Shown: in pieces, positions 1 through 8,957 of the stretch | Position numbering within the stretch: the first letter of the stretch is position 1 | Layout: each line of letters begins with the position of its first letter | Origin: Nitrosomonadales bacterium | GTDB taxonomy: Bacteria > Pseudomonadota > Gammaproteobacteria > Burkholderiales > Gallionellaceae | Direction of reading: 5' to 3' | Length of the DNA: 53,634 nucleotides | Assembly (NCBI GenBank): GCA_016195965.1 | Contig: JACPYR010000045.1 | Span: forward strand, 1 to 53,634 | Notes under the pieces: generated by a model | The model's input: the letters and a program-made list of their open reading frames with translations, nothing else | Database searches by the model: none | Told to the model about the DNA's origin: nothing | Translations under genes and position numbers: made by a program

Positions 1-115
1 GTATCCGCAAGATGCTGCGGATATTGATAGTTTGATCAGGAACGCCGACCAGGCGATGTATGTTGCCAAGAGCAATGGTCGCAACAATTTCAGCTATTTC
101 AAGGCTAAGTCATAG
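1..115 (+). CDS. Diguanylate cyclase (GGDEF domain), C-terminal end only
   Basis: The frame that starts at base 2 is open from the window edge to a TAG at 113-115. Its last residues include ADQAMYVAKSNGRNNFSYF, the typical end of a GGDEF domain (A-D-x-A-M-Y-x-A-K-x-x-G-R-N). GGDEF domains make cyclic di-GMP from two GTP. Only 37 residues are visible, so the sensory part, the GGDEF signature itself and catalytic competence cannot be judged. The gene runs convergently into the membrane-protein gene at 138-1700. Confidence 0.75.
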   Translation, partial: YPQDAADIDSLIRNADQAMYVAKSNGRNNFSYFKAKS

Positions 116-137
116 CCAGTCAAAAGGTGTTAATGGG

Positions 138-1700
138 TCAACGGCGAAGCAGGTTGGCGATGACCTTGGACTTGTTGAGCACAGCCTGGTTGGCGTTGAG
201 ATCCATACGCAAGAAAATTATATCCCGCCCATCGTAGTAACCTATCCCCCATTGAGTATCGTTGAGCAGCGCAAGAATCAGCCGCGAGGGCTTGCCGGTG
301 GCCCGTTCGTATACCGGGTAAAACACTACTCCGATCCGATATTTGCCGAACACCCCGGCATAATCGCCGCGCCAACACCGTGAATATTCTTCGTAGGTGT
401 CCCATGACAGATTGCGCTGGTCGATAAATATCTTTTGCGGATAGAGCCGCCAGCTCAAGTAGCCGCCATATTCGAAGTAGTTGAAGAGCTCTCCCGCCGG
501 TTTCGCTTGCGCCAGATAATCGACAGCGGAGGATGGAATTGCATTGGTCTCCAGCGGCGAGGCGGACAAGGAGGTGCGGCTGAGTGCGGCGTTGGCCAGA
601 AATCCTGTCGCGATACACCACAGCAAAACCATCGGAATGCCTTTGGCGAGGGTCAGCCAGCGGTTCAGGTCGCGTGCAAAATATGCGCAGGAAATAACCA
701 TCACGACCGCAACCATCATCAGGCTGAAACGGAACGACATGATGCCTGCGGCCAGGAACGCGATCAGCAACAGCAGGTGGGCGATGCGGAGTTCGCGCCA
801 TTTGAACAGCAGCGCCAGGACGGGTACGACTGACGTTGCAATAATCAGGTAGCCGATATGTTTCATGCCGATAAAGTCGAAGTAGCGCAGCGTGCCCAAA
901 AATTCGTCGATCACATGGGAAAATGGGCCGGATACTTCGGTGAAACTGGCCCAGGTCGCGGTGTAACCTACCGGGTTGAACAACGCGACCAGCATCGAAG
1001 CGATCGCGAGGATCGCAAAGTGGCGGTAGGTATCAGCGGATAATGGCTCGTGGTTTCTGTTGCGGGCAAGCCATTCGGCAAACAAGTGCACCAGCAAAAT
1101 CCCTATGCCGATGATAAAGCCCCGATGCAGATTGGCCCACAGCAGCATGATCACAGGGAGCAGCAACGCATAGCGTGGCAGCGTTTGCCCGCGTCTGGCA
1201 TCGGCCAGTATGGATTCGGCCAGCTGCAACACCAGCAGGGTGAAGATAAAGGAAAATACCTGCGGGCGCAGTTCATCGAAGCGGAAGAACAGCAGCGGCA
1301 GTATCCCTACGATAGACGAGGCTGTTATTGGGTGCAGCCCGTTGCGACGCAACTGATGCCATAGCAGCCAGTAGAACAGTGTCATCAGCAAGCTCTTGAG
1401 TGCCACCAATGCATATGCGCCGGCCATCGCGTAACTGCCCAGGAACAGCAATTGGGATAACGGATAGCCGCGCAGGATCAGGCTGGCCCGTGCATCCAGC
1501 GGCGAGGCCGAGGTGAACAGGAAGGGGTCGTCGACAGGCATCGTGCCATGCTCCCAGATCCAGCGCCCGGTATTCAGGTGCCACCAGAAATCGCTCAGCC
1601 CCAGCGGATAGGTGTGGTAGACGAACATGAACGCGAACGTGACAAGAAACAGCGTCCAGCGAACGATGGGCTTGTTGAAAAGTGCGGCTGAGTCTGCCAT
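138..1700 (-). CDS. Polytopic membrane protein of unknown function, GT-C-like
   Basis: A 520-residue protein with about ten to twelve hydrophobic segments and a soluble C-terminal region. The first segment is followed by a D-F-W-W-H-L-N-T-G-R-W stretch in which an acidic residue follows the first membrane helix, a layout seen in GT-C membrane glycosyltransferases. The C-terminal part has the motif NYFEYGGYLSW followed by IDQR. A second protein in this window (44547-46196) has the matching motif NFFDYGGYLAW, so the two are distant paralogues. I do not recognise a named family. A role in transferring lipid-linked sugar or in envelope polymer synthesis is inference from architecture only. The gene stands alone, divergent from dmeF. 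Confidence 0.7.
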   Translation of the reverse strand: MADSAALFNKPIVRWTLFLVTFAFMFVYHTYPLGLSDFWWHLNTGRWIWEHGTMPVDDPFLFTSASPLDARASLILRGYPLSQLLFLGSYAMAGAYALVALKSLLMTLFYWLLWHQLRRNGLHPITASSIVGILPLLFFRFDELRPQVFSFIFTLLVLQLAESILADARRGQTLPRYALLLPVIMLLWANLHRGFIIGIGILLVHLFAEWLARNRNHEPLSADTYRHFAILAIASMLVALFNPVGYTATWASFTEVSGPFSHVIDEFLGTLRYFDFIGMKHIGYLIIATSVVPVLALLFKWRELRIAHLLLLIAFLAAGIMSFRFSLMMVAVVMVISCAYFARDLNRWLTLAKGIPMVLLWCIATGFLANAALSRTSLSASPLETNAIPSSAVDYLAQAKPAGELFNYFEYGGYLSWRLYPQKIFIDQRNLSWDTYEEYSRCWRGDYAGVFGKYRIGVVFYPVYERATGKPSRLILALLNDTQWGIGYYDGRDIIFLRMDLNANQAVLNKSKVIANLLRR

Positions 1701-1765
1701 GTGCGTGCCTGAATGACCGGTTTAATATGTTATTTTAGGATGGAAGTTTAACTGATTGCGGATTC

Positions 1766-1795
1766 CTGGGGAGGATAAAGGCATCTTATCCCCAG
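1766..1795. promoter_or_regulatory. Inverted repeat with G/C tracts upstream of dmeF, candidate metal-responsive operator
   Basis: CTGGGGAGGATAA at 1766-1778 faces TTATCCCCAG at 1786-1795 across a 7-base spacer. The repeat lies about 80 bases before the dmeF start, in the divergent region shared with the membrane-protein gene. G-tracts flanked by short inverted repeats are typical sites for RcnR/DmeR/CsoR-type nickel-cobalt repressors. No such regulator is encoded in this window, so the assignment is inference. The sequence could also simply form an RNA hairpin. Confidence 0.4.
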
Positions 1796-1877
1796 TGTTT
1801 AAGATTCCAGTATTTTGCGCTGTAAAATAGCAGGCAGTAAGCTATGCTATGTTTCGATCACGACCAAGAATTTGACC

Positions 1878-2819
1878 ATGTCACAAGATACTGACGCAGC
1901 CAGCCCGAAACATTCACACCGCTTTGACGAGGGCAACCCGCTCGGCGAGAAGAACACGCTACGCGTGGCCATCCTGACCGCAGTGATGATGGTGATCGAA
2001 ATTGTCGGCGGCTGGTATTACAACTCCATGGCCTTGTTGGCCGATGGCTGGCATATGAGCTCGCATACGGTGGCTCTGGGGCTGTCCGTGTTTGCTTATG
2101 CCTACGCCAGAAAATATGCCCACGACCCGCGTTTTTCATTCGGCACTTGGAAGGTTGAGGTGTTGGGCGGCTATACCAGTGCGATCTTTCTGGTGATGGT
2201 GGCGGGGCTGATGATTTTTCAATCCATCGAGAGACTGATTTCGCCTACCCCGATACACTATGACCAGGCGATCGCGATTGCCATCGTCGGCCTGTTGGTC
2301 AACCTGGCTTCTGCGTGGATGCTCAGGGACGGGCATCATCACGATCATGTGCATGATCATCACGATCATGGCCATGCGCACGATCATCACCCTGACCTGA
2401 ACCTGCGTTCCGCTTATATGCATGTGTTGGCCGACGCGGCGACATCGGTATTGGCGATTATTGCTTTATTCGGCGGCAAGTTGTGGGGGATCAGCTGGCT
2501 GGATCCGGTGATGGGGCTGGTCGGCGCAGTGCTGGTTTCCGTATGGGCTTATGGATTGTTGCGAGATACGGGGCGGGTGCTGCTGGATGCCGAGATGGGA
2601 GCGCCAGTGGTGGACGAGATACGCGCAGTTATTGCCGCCATGCCGTTCGAGGCGCAATTGAATGACCTGCATGTATGGCGTGTGGGGAAAGGAAAATACG
2701 CTTGCATTCTCAGTCTCGCGACGGATAATGATGTATCACCTGAATACGTCAAGGAGCAGTTAAGCATCCACGAAGAACTGGTGCATATCAGCATCGAGAT
2801 TAATCCGGTTGGCGGGTAG
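1878..2819 (+). CDS. dmeF: Cation diffusion facilitator, Co/Ni exporter DmeF
   Basis: A 313-residue CDF-family transporter that exports divalent metal from the cytoplasm in exchange for protons. Six membrane segments are visible, with the paired metal-site motifs LLADGWHMSSH (helix 2) and HVLADAATS (helix 5). Between helices 4 and 5 lies a histidine-rich loop at about residues 153-174 (HHHDHVHDHHDHGHAHDHH), and a cytoplasmic C-terminal domain follows. The GWHMSSH variant and overall length match the DmeF subgroup, whose known substrates are cobalt and nickel. The start at 1878 matches the usual length; an in-frame start at 1815 would add 21 residues unlike the family. A G-tract inverted repeat upstream may bind a metal-sensing repressor. 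Confidence 0.88.
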   Translation: MSQDTDAASPKHSHRFDEGNPLGEKNTLRVAILTAVMMVIEIVGGWYYNSMALLADGWHMSSHTVALGLSVFAYAYARKYAHDPRFSFGTWKVEVLGGYTSAIFLVMVAGLMIFQSIERLISPTPIHYDQAIAIAIVGLLVNLASAWMLRDGHHHDHVHDHHDHGHAHDHHPDLNLRSAYMHVLADAATSVLAIIALFGGKLWGISWLDPVMGLVGAVLVSVWAYGLLRDTGRVLLDAEMGAPVVDEIRAVIAAMPFEAQLNDLHVWRVGKGKYACILSLATDNDVSPEYVKEQLSIHEELVHISIEINPVGG

Positions 2820-2902
2820 GCCGATTTCAATCCGACGTGCCAGTTCGAGGTTATCCCCCGCATTTCAGGAAGCATGTTTAACATGATCTGTAAGGAGCTG
2901 GC

Positions 2903-4096
2903 ATGACTCTTCCTTCAAACGCTAAGCGTAATACTTTTATTCGCTACCTGCCGTGGCTCGTGGGACTGGTTCTGCTGGCGCTGGCGGCTTGGTACTACAC
3001 GCGGCCCGCTTTGATTAGCGTGCAACTGGTTAAGGTTGAACGCGGCGTGGTCGAGGCTATGGTGAATAATACTCGCGCGGGCACGGTCAAAGCTTGCCGT
3101 CGCGCCAAGCTGTCGGCTCCGGCGGGCGGGCAGATTTCTCTGCTCAAAGTGAAAAAGGGGCAACGCGTCAAAGCCAATCAGGTGTTGCTGGAGCTGTGGG
3201 ACAAAGACCTGCAGGCGCAGGAACAATTGGCGCGAGAGCAACTCGCCACTGCGCAGACTCAGCAACAGCAGGCCTGTGTGCAGGCAGATCTGGCCGAAAA
3301 AGAAGCCGACCGTGCGCGCCAGCTGAAAGAGAAGGGCTTTATTTCAGCAGAGGCTGTAGACCAACGCATTTCTGCGGCCAAGGTAAGCCGTGCCGGTTGC
3401 GAAGTGGCGCACAGCCAGATCGAACAAAGCAAATCGCGTATCGCTGTGGCGCGCGCCAGTTTGCAGCGCATGGAGCTCAGCGCTCCATTCGATGGCATTG
3501 TGGCCGATATCAGCGGCGAACTGGGCGAATATGCCACGCCATCGCCGCCCGGCATTCTGACATTGCCCGCGATCGACCTGATCGACGACAGTTGCATGTA
3601 CGTCAGCGCGCCTATCGACGAAGTGGATGCGGCCAACGTCAAGGTCGGACAGGATGCGCGCATCACGCTGGACGCGATCAAGGGCAGGACCTTTGCGGGT
3701 AAGGTCAAGCGCATCGCCCCCTATGTGCTGGAGCTGGAGAAACAGGCGCGTACCGTGGAGGTGGAGGTTGAATTTTCTCAGCGTCCCGATGCCGAGAACC
3801 TGCTGGTAGGGTACAGCGCCGATGTCGAGATCGTGCACAACACTCATCCGAATGTACTGCGCATCCCGACGCAGACCTTGCTGCCGGGTGAAGGCGACCA
3901 GAAGACCAAGCGCGTGTTGCTCTATGGCAGCGACGGCGTCCTCGCAGATAGATCCGTGACCACGGGGCTGGCGAACTGGGAGCACACCGAGGTCGCCGCC
4001 GGACTAAACGAGGGCGAGCAAATCGTGCTGTCACTGGATCGCGCAGGTGCGAAGGCCGGTGCGCGCGTGCAGCCGGAAGTAGCGAAAGCGCGGTAG
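2903..4096 (+). CDS. Periplasmic adaptor (HlyD/MacA-like membrane fusion protein)
   Basis: A 397-residue membrane fusion protein. It has one N-terminal membrane anchor (about residues 14-32), a first lipoyl half, a helical hairpin rich in Q/E/A at about residues 100-180, the second lipoyl half with LSAPFDGIVADI, then beta-barrel and membrane-proximal domains. It would bridge the inner-membrane ABC permeases encoded downstream to an outer-membrane channel that is not encoded here. The Shine-Dalgarno AAGGAG sits a few bases before the ATG. It is the first of four genes forming a MacAB-like export system. The substrate cannot be read from sequence. Confidence 0.88.
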   Translation: MTLPSNAKRNTFIRYLPWLVGLVLLALAAWYYTRPALISVQLVKVERGVVEAMVNNTRAGTVKACRRAKLSAPAGGQISLLKVKKGQRVKANQVLLELWDKDLQAQEQLAREQLATAQTQQQQACVQADLAEKEADRARQLKEKGFISAEAVDQRISAAKVSRAGCEVAHSQIEQSKSRIAVARASLQRMELSAPFDGIVADISGELGEYATPSPPGILTLPAIDLIDDSCMYVSAPIDEVDAANVKVGQDARITLDAIKGRTFAGKVKRIAPYVLELEKQARTVEVEVEFSQRPDAENLLVGYSADVEIVHNTHPNVLRIPTQTLLPGEGDQKTKRVLLYGSDGVLADRSVTTGLANWEHTEVAAGLNEGEQIVLSLDRAGAKAGARVQPEVAKAR

Positions 4097-4162
4097 GATG
4101 GGTTGAGCGATGCGATACCCATCGCTCATAATTGTTGGATATCGCTATGCACAATCCATCCT
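4095..4162. repeat. Imperfect inverted repeat with nested hairpin, dispersed-repeat type
   Basis: Outer arms AGGATGGGTTG (4095-4105) and CAATCCATCCT (4152-4162) differ from perfect pairing at one base. Inside, GAGCGATG pairs with CATCGCTC. The element overlaps the last base pair of the adaptor stop region and fills most of the 96-base gap before the ATPase gene. The sequence resembles the widespread 'GGATGGGTTGAGC...ACCCATC' bacterial intergenic repeat. It lies inside an operon, so it would be transcribed as a stable stem. Confidence 0.65.
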
Positions 4163-4192
4163 GCAAAATTCCGATTTTAGGGGGCAGTCTGA

Positions 4193-4873
4193 ATGATAGC
4201 TCTTAGCCAAGTCAGCCGTAGCTTCACAGTGGGAGATCAAGAGGTCAGCGCATTGCGCGGCATCGACCTCGACATCGCGGCGGGTGATTATGTCTCCATC
4301 ATGGGGCCGTCCGGCTCCGGCAAATCCACATTGCTCAATCTGATCGGCCTGCTGGACAGGCCGAGTTCCGGCACTTACAAGCTGGACGGCGGCGATGTGA
4401 CTGCGCTGGACGATGTGCAGCAGGCCAGGGTGCGTAGCGAGAAGATCGGCTTCGTGTTCCAGTCCTTTCATCTGGTGCCGCGCCTCACCGCCGCGATGAA
4501 CATCGAACTGCCGATGATCCTGGCGGGCATTCCGCCCGAAGAGCGCAAAGAACGCGTCGCAAAATTGATAGAGAATTATGGCCTGAAAGATCGCGCCGAC
4601 CACCGGCCGGATCAGCTTTCCGGCGGGCAGCGCCAGCGTGTCGCGATCGCGCGTGCGACCAGCATGAATCCCGCGGTGCTGCTGGCCGATGAGCCGACCG
4701 GCAACCTTGACCAGACCACGGGCCGCGAGGTGATGGCGCTGCTCGAACAACTGGTCGAGCAGAAAGTCACGCTGATACTGGTGACTCACGATCCCATGCT
4801 GGGCGGGCGTGCGCATCGCCAGATACAGATGGTGGATGGGGCGATCATCAGCGATAACGGGAAAAAAACATGA
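4193..4873 (+). CDS. ABC transporter ATPase, MacB/LolD type
   Basis: A 226-residue stand-alone ABC ATPase. Walker A is GPSGSGKST (about residues 39-47), the signature is LSGGQRQR, and Walker B with D-loop is [11 protein letters not shown]. The switch histidine is in VTHD. The sequence and length fit the LolD/MacB ATPase group, which powers mechanotransmission-type exporters rather than classical import. Its stop overlaps the start of the first permease (ATGA at 4870-4873), so the two are translationally coupled. Confidence 0.92.
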   Translation: MIALSQVSRSFTVGDQEVSALRGIDLDIAAGDYVSIMGPSGSGKSTLLNLIGLLDRPSSGTYKLDGGDVTALDDVQQARVRSEKIGFVFQSFHLVPRLTAAMNIELPMILAGIPPEERKERVAKLIENYGLKDRADHRPDQLSGGQRQRVAIARATSMNPAVLLADEPTGNLDQTTGREVMALLEQLVEQKVTLILVTHDPMLGGRAHRQIQMVDGAIISDNGKKT

Positions 4874-6078
4874 GACTCGCCGATGTCGCGCAATTCGCCA
4901 CCGGCAGCCTGCGCGGCAGCCCAACGCGTACGCTGTTGATGATGCTGGCGATGGCTATCGGCGTGGCGGCAGTGGTGGTGCTGACCGCACTGGGCGAGGG
5001 AGCGCGTCGCTATGTGGTGGACCAGTTCTCCTCGCTGGGCACCAATCTGGTGATCGTGTTGCCAGGGCATACCGAGACTGCGGGCATAGGTCCAGGCATG
5101 CTGCTGGGGCAGATTCCGCGCGAGATCACGCTGGACGATGCCGAGGCGATCCAGCGCAGCGCCTCGGTGAAACGCATCGCACCGCTGACGGTCGGATCCG
5201 CGATGCTGTCGCGCGGATCGTTGAACCGTGAGGTGGTCGTGCTGGGCTCGACATCGAATCTGCTGGAAGTGCGCCACATGAATCTGGGCATAGGGAAATT
5301 TTTGCCGGAAGGAGATATCCACGAAAGCGCGTCGGTGTGCGTGCTGGGCAACCAGATGAAACGCGAGCTGTTCGGCAACGATCAGGCCGTCGGGCAATGG
5401 GTGCGCCTGGGCGACCGGCGTTTCCGCGTGATCGGCGTGCTGGCCGCACAGGGCGAGTCTATGGGCATGCGCACCGACGAACTGGTGATCGTGCCTGTCG
5501 CTTCCGCGCACCAGTTGTTCAATACCTCTGGGCTGTTCCGCGTGCTGATCGAGGCCAAGGGCCGCGATGTCATCGAGCAGGCCAAACATGAAGCGGAGCA
5601 GATCATGTTACAGCGCCACCATGGCGAGAAGGATGTCACCGTGATCACGCAGGATGCGGTGCTCGCCACCTTCGACAGGATACTCACCGCGCTGACGATG
5701 GCAGTCGGCGGTATCGCCGCGATTAGCCTGGCTGTGGCGGGTGTGCTGATCATGAACGTGATGCTGATTGCGGTGGCACAACGCGTCAAGGAGATCGGCT
5801 TGTTGAAGGCGCTGGGCGCGCCCGGCAAGCGCATACGCAACCTGTTTTTTGCCGAGGCCGCGTTGCTCTCCGGTATCGGCAGCATCGCCGGGCTGGTGCT
5901 GGGTTACGCGGGCAGCCTGATCATCCGTCAGGTCTATCCGGTGCTGCCGGCCACGCCACCCTGGTGGGCGGTGCTTGCGGCCTGCGGCACCGCGCTGGGC
6001 ACCGGAATCTTGTTCAGCGTGTGGCCCGCGCGGCGCGCGGCAAAGCTAGACCCGGTTGCGGCGCTTGCAGGAAGATAG
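4870..6078 (+). CDS. ABC transporter permease 1, MacB/FtsX type
   Basis: A 402-residue permease of the MacB core-domain/FtsX superfamily. One membrane helix near residues 20-40 is followed by a large periplasmic domain of about 220 residues, then three C-terminal membrane helices. The conserved cytoplasmic loop reads VAQRVKEIGLLKALGA. The start overlaps the ATPase stop, and the stop is 2 bases before the second permease. Because the ATPase is separate and two different permeases follow, the complex is probably a heterodimer of permeases with two copies of the ATPase, as in YknXYZ-like systems. Confidence 0.9.
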   Translation: MRLADVAQFATGSLRGSPTRTLLMMLAMAIGVAAVVVLTALGEGARRYVVDQFSSLGTNLVIVLPGHTETAGIGPGMLLGQIPREITLDDAEAIQRSASVKRIAPLTVGSAMLSRGSLNREVVVLGSTSNLLEVRHMNLGIGKFLPEGDIHESASVCVLGNQMKRELFGNDQAVGQWVRLGDRRFRVIGVLAAQGESMGMRTDELVIVPVASAHQLFNTSGLFRVLIEAKGRDVIEQAKHEAEQIMLQRHHGEKDVTVITQDAVLATFDRILTALTMAVGGIAAISLAVAGVLIMNVMLIAVAQRVKEIGLLKALGAPGKRIRNLFFAEAALLSGIGSIAGLVLGYAGSLIIRQVYPVLPATPPWWAVLAACGTALGTGILFSVWPARRAAKLDPVAALAGR

Positions 6079-6080
6079 CC

Positions 6081-7280
6081 ATGCTACTTCCTGACCTTGT
6101 CAAACTCACCAGCTCCAGCTTCCTCTCCTACCGGATGCGCAGCTTTCTGACCGGGCTGGGCATCGCGATCGGCATCACCGCCGTAATCCTGCTGACTTCC
6201 ATAGGCGAAGGCCTGCACCAGTTCGTGCTGGCGGAATTTTCGCAGTTCGGCACCAACATCATCACCGTGCAGCCGGGCAAGACGCAGACGCAGGGCGGCA
6301 ATGTTGGCATACTGGGCTCGGTGCGCGCGCTGTCGCTGGACGATGCGGATGCACTGCGCCGACTGCCTTATATCGAGCATGTCAATGTCAGCGTGGCGGG
6401 CAATGCGGAAGTGAAGGCGAATGGCCGGATGCGGCGCACCATGGTGCTGGGCGAAGGTCGCGAGTTTGCCGGCGCGTTCACGATGAAGGTGCAAAGCGGC
6501 ACGTTCTGGCCGGACGAGGACAACGAGCAGGCGCGCGCGCTGGTTGTGCTTGGGGCGAAGGTCAGCCAGGAACTTTATCCGGGACAGAATCCGCTGGGCA
6601 GCTATTTGCGCGTTGGCGGACAGCGTTTCCGCGTGATCGGCGTGATGGAGCCGAAAGGTCAGATACTCGGCATGGATCTGGACGACACGGTGTTCATCCC
6701 GGCTGCGCGCGCGATGGAGTTGTTCAACCGCCCCGGTCTGATGGAATTGCAGGCGAGCTATCGCACCAGTGTCTCAGCCGATGTGGTGATACGCGCGATC
6801 AAGGAGAGCCTGATCGCGCGGCACGGGCGAGAAGACTTCACCGTGATCTCGCAGGAGCAGGCGCTCGATGTGCTGAGCTCGGTGCTGGACGTGCTCACCT
6901 TTGCGGTCGGCGCGTTGGGCGGCATCTCGCTGCTGGTCGGCGCGGTGGGGATACTGACCATCATGACCATGGCAGTGACCGAACGTACTGCTGAGATCGG
7001 CCTGCTGCGCGCCTTGGGTGCGCAGCAGCGCCAGGTGATGACGTTGTTTCTCGGCGAGGCGATGCTGCTATCCGCACTAGGTGGATTGGCAGGCCTGGGG
7101 CTCGGGGTAGGCATCGCGCAAGGCCTGCACTTGTTGTTTCCCGCTCTGCCGGTGCATACGCCCTGGTTATTCGCGGTGCTCGCCGAACTGACCGCGATCG
7201 GCATCGGCCTTGCGTCAGGCGTCGCGCCCGCCATACGTGCGGCAAGGCTAGACCCGGTTGAGGCGTTACGCACGGAATGA
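6081..7280 (+). CDS. ABC transporter permease 2, MacB/FtsX type
   Basis: A 399-residue paralogue of the preceding permease with the same layout: one N-terminal helix (RSFLTGLGIAIGITAVILL), a periplasmic MacB-like domain, three C-terminal helices and the loop VTERTAEIGLLRALGA. The ATG at 6081 is chosen because it follows the previous stop by 2 bases and gives the family N-terminus. A longer reading from 5964 would overlap the upstream gene by over 100 bases. This is the last gene of the export operon. Confidence 0.9.
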   Translation: MLLPDLVKLTSSSFLSYRMRSFLTGLGIAIGITAVILLTSIGEGLHQFVLAEFSQFGTNIITVQPGKTQTQGGNVGILGSVRALSLDDADALRRLPYIEHVNVSVAGNAEVKANGRMRRTMVLGEGREFAGAFTMKVQSGTFWPDEDNEQARALVVLGAKVSQELYPGQNPLGSYLRVGGQRFRVIGVMEPKGQILGMDLDDTVFIPAARAMELFNRPGLMELQASYRTSVSADVVIRAIKESLIARHGREDFTVISQEQALDVLSSVLDVLTFAVGALGGISLLVGAVGILTIMTMAVTERTAEIGLLRALGAQQRQVMTLFLGEAMLLSALGGLAGLGLGVGIAQGLHLLFPALPVHTPWLFAVLAELTAIGIGLASGVAPAIRAARLDPVEALRTE

Positions 7281-7326
7281 CCAATTTGAAAGTTGGCCGC
7301 AGGGGGTAACCGGTAGCGGCTTGGCT

Positions 7327-8922
7327 TTATCCGTTGGCCGGTGACTCGTCGCGCGTATGCGGTTGGCTGCAATCGGAACAATAGATTTTTCCGAGCCGCA
7401 CGTGATAGATGACTTTTTCACCAGCATGAACTTCGCGTTGGCAGGAATCGCACAGCGTGCCGATGTCCATTACCAGCTCATTGAATCCTTCCAGCGGCAT
7501 TTCGGTATCGCCGATCAATTTTGGGAACGGGGCGGTCTTTACGATATCTTCGCGGTAATATTCCTCGATTGCCAGGAAGCGCTGCACCATAAGCTCCGAC
7601 AGGCCTGCCCCGCGTAAACAGGCTAGCATGAGGGCGGAGCGGTAATCGAACAAATCTTCCGAAATCACCATCCAGTGGTGAGTATTGCGTGGCTGGTCGC
7701 CGAAGTAGATTCTTTCACCTGTCAGTATCTGGCGCGTGAACAGAAACTGTTTTTCGATCAGGCGCTGTTTGGTCACGCCTTCGAAGAATGAGGCCAGCCT
7801 GTCATCGCTGTACACACGACCATAGAAATCGGTCAGCACGAGCGTGAGCAATTCCCCTTCGCGCAATGCGGCCCACAGTTCCGGATCGGGTGGAGGATAC
7901 TTGGCCTTGTTGCCGTTTACGGGAGGCGGTGCGGCTGGTTTGCCGTCGCGCTTTTTTTTGCGCAAGTCGCGCAACACAAAGGCGTCGCTGTGGATTGCAT
8001 GCGGGGATGCGCCACGTTCTGCGGCCAGTTGCTCTGCGCAACTGACCATCTCGGCCAATCCCGCCAGATAGACATGATGGCCGCGCAAATCCTTGTGCGC
8101 GGCGAAGGCGACATCGTGCGTGCGCCCCGCATGCATGCCCTGTGGTGCCGGATGGCCAGATACACAGGGGTGGTAATGAAAATTGGCATGCCGCTTTTCC
8201 AGCTCGCGCAGAGGCGCATCAAGGTAGAGGCCTGCAGGAAGGCGGCTGCCGTGATAGAGATGGATATCGGCCGTGTGCTGTTGCTGCAGCGCTTCGCGCA
8301 GGATGCCGAGCAACGGGGCGAGGCCGGTGCCGGTGGCGACCATCAGCAACGGATGATTGTGCGCCTCATGCTGATAATGGCAATGGCCGTCGGGTCCCTG
8401 GATGCTGATTTCGTCGCCTGCCTGCAACTCATCCAGTATCCAGTTGCTCATGCTGCCGCCATTTTTGCGTTGCACGTGGAGTTCCAGGAAGTAATCCTGC
8501 GGCAAGCCTGCCAGCGAGTAGCTGCGGGTGAGGCCGTCGTGGCGGCGCAGGCTGATGAATTGTCCCGCGAGGTAGTTGAATTCTGGTGTTGGCTCGATCA
8601 GCAGCCGGCATACATTGGGGGAGAGCATTTCCTTGCTGTGCACCAATGTCGGAAAATACAGGGCTGTGGGTGGTGCGATTTCCATATCGCCCAGCGGGAT
8701 GCACTGGCAGGCCAGAAAATAGCCTTCTTTGCATAATTCCGGGCGCAATCCCCTTTGCGCCACTGGCGGAATGGCCCCGTATTTGCCTTGTTGCATGCAG
8801 ACATGGCATGAACCGTTGCGGCAGGAAAAAGGGATGGTGATGCCATGGCGCATGAAGGCATCGAGTACGTTTTCGCCTTCGCGCGCCAAAACATTCTGGC
8901 CTTCGAATTTTAGCAGAGGCAT
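7327..8922 (-). CDS. Ferredoxin - FAD/NAD reductase - truncated haemoglobin - zinc ribbon fusion
   Basis: A 531-residue cytoplasmic multidomain protein. Residues 1-80 are a plant-type [2Fe-2S] ferredoxin with Cys34, Cys39, Cys42 and Cys72. Residues 95-315 are a ferredoxin-reductase module with the FAD motif RSYS (133-136) and nucleotide motif GTGLAP (198-203). A basic/proline linker (320-346) leads to a truncated-haemoglobin domain (about 349-462) with Tyr367 in FYGRV, Phe379/380 at the CD corner and proximal His415 or His416 in THHWMVISEDLF. The tail holds Cys491/494 and Cys515/518, a zinc-ribbon-like pair. The protein could reduce its own haem with NAD(P)H electrons and act as NO dioxygenase, O2/NO sensor or reductase; this is inference. 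It is the last gene of the GTPase/Roadblock locus. Confidence 0.85.
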   Translation of the reverse strand: MPLLKFEGQNVLAREGENVLDAFMRHGITIPFSCRNGSCHVCMQQGKYGAIPPVAQRGLRPELCKEGYFLACQCIPLGDMEIAPPTALYFPTLVHSKEMLSPNVCRLLIEPTPEFNYLAGQFISLRRHDGLTRSYSLAGLPQDYFLELHVQRKNGGSMSNWILDELQAGDEISIQGPDGHCHYQHEAHNHPLLMVATGTGLAPLLGILREALQQQHTADIHLYHGSRLPAGLYLDAPLRELEKRHANFHYHPCVSGHPAPQGMHAGRTHDVAFAAHKDLRGHHVYLAGLAEMVSCAEQLAAERGASPHAIHSDAFVLRDLRKKKRDGKPAAPPPVNGNKAKYPPPDPELWAALREGELLTLVLTDFYGRVYSDDRLASFFEGVTKQRLIEKQFLFTRQILTGERIYFGDQPRNTHHWMVISEDLFDYRSALMLACLRGAGLSELMVQRFLAIEEYYREDIVKTAPFPKLIGDTEMPLEGFNELVMDIGTLCDSCQREVHAGEKVIYHVRLGKIYCSDCSQPHTRDESPANG

Positions 8923-8957
8923 GGATTCAATCTATGGTGGCATGATGCCGGAGGACG

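Noticed and set aside
1741..1877. NiCo (czcD) riboswitch upstream of dmeF
   Set aside because: Only one inverted repeat is visible. The four-way junction and conserved bases of the NiCo class are not seen.
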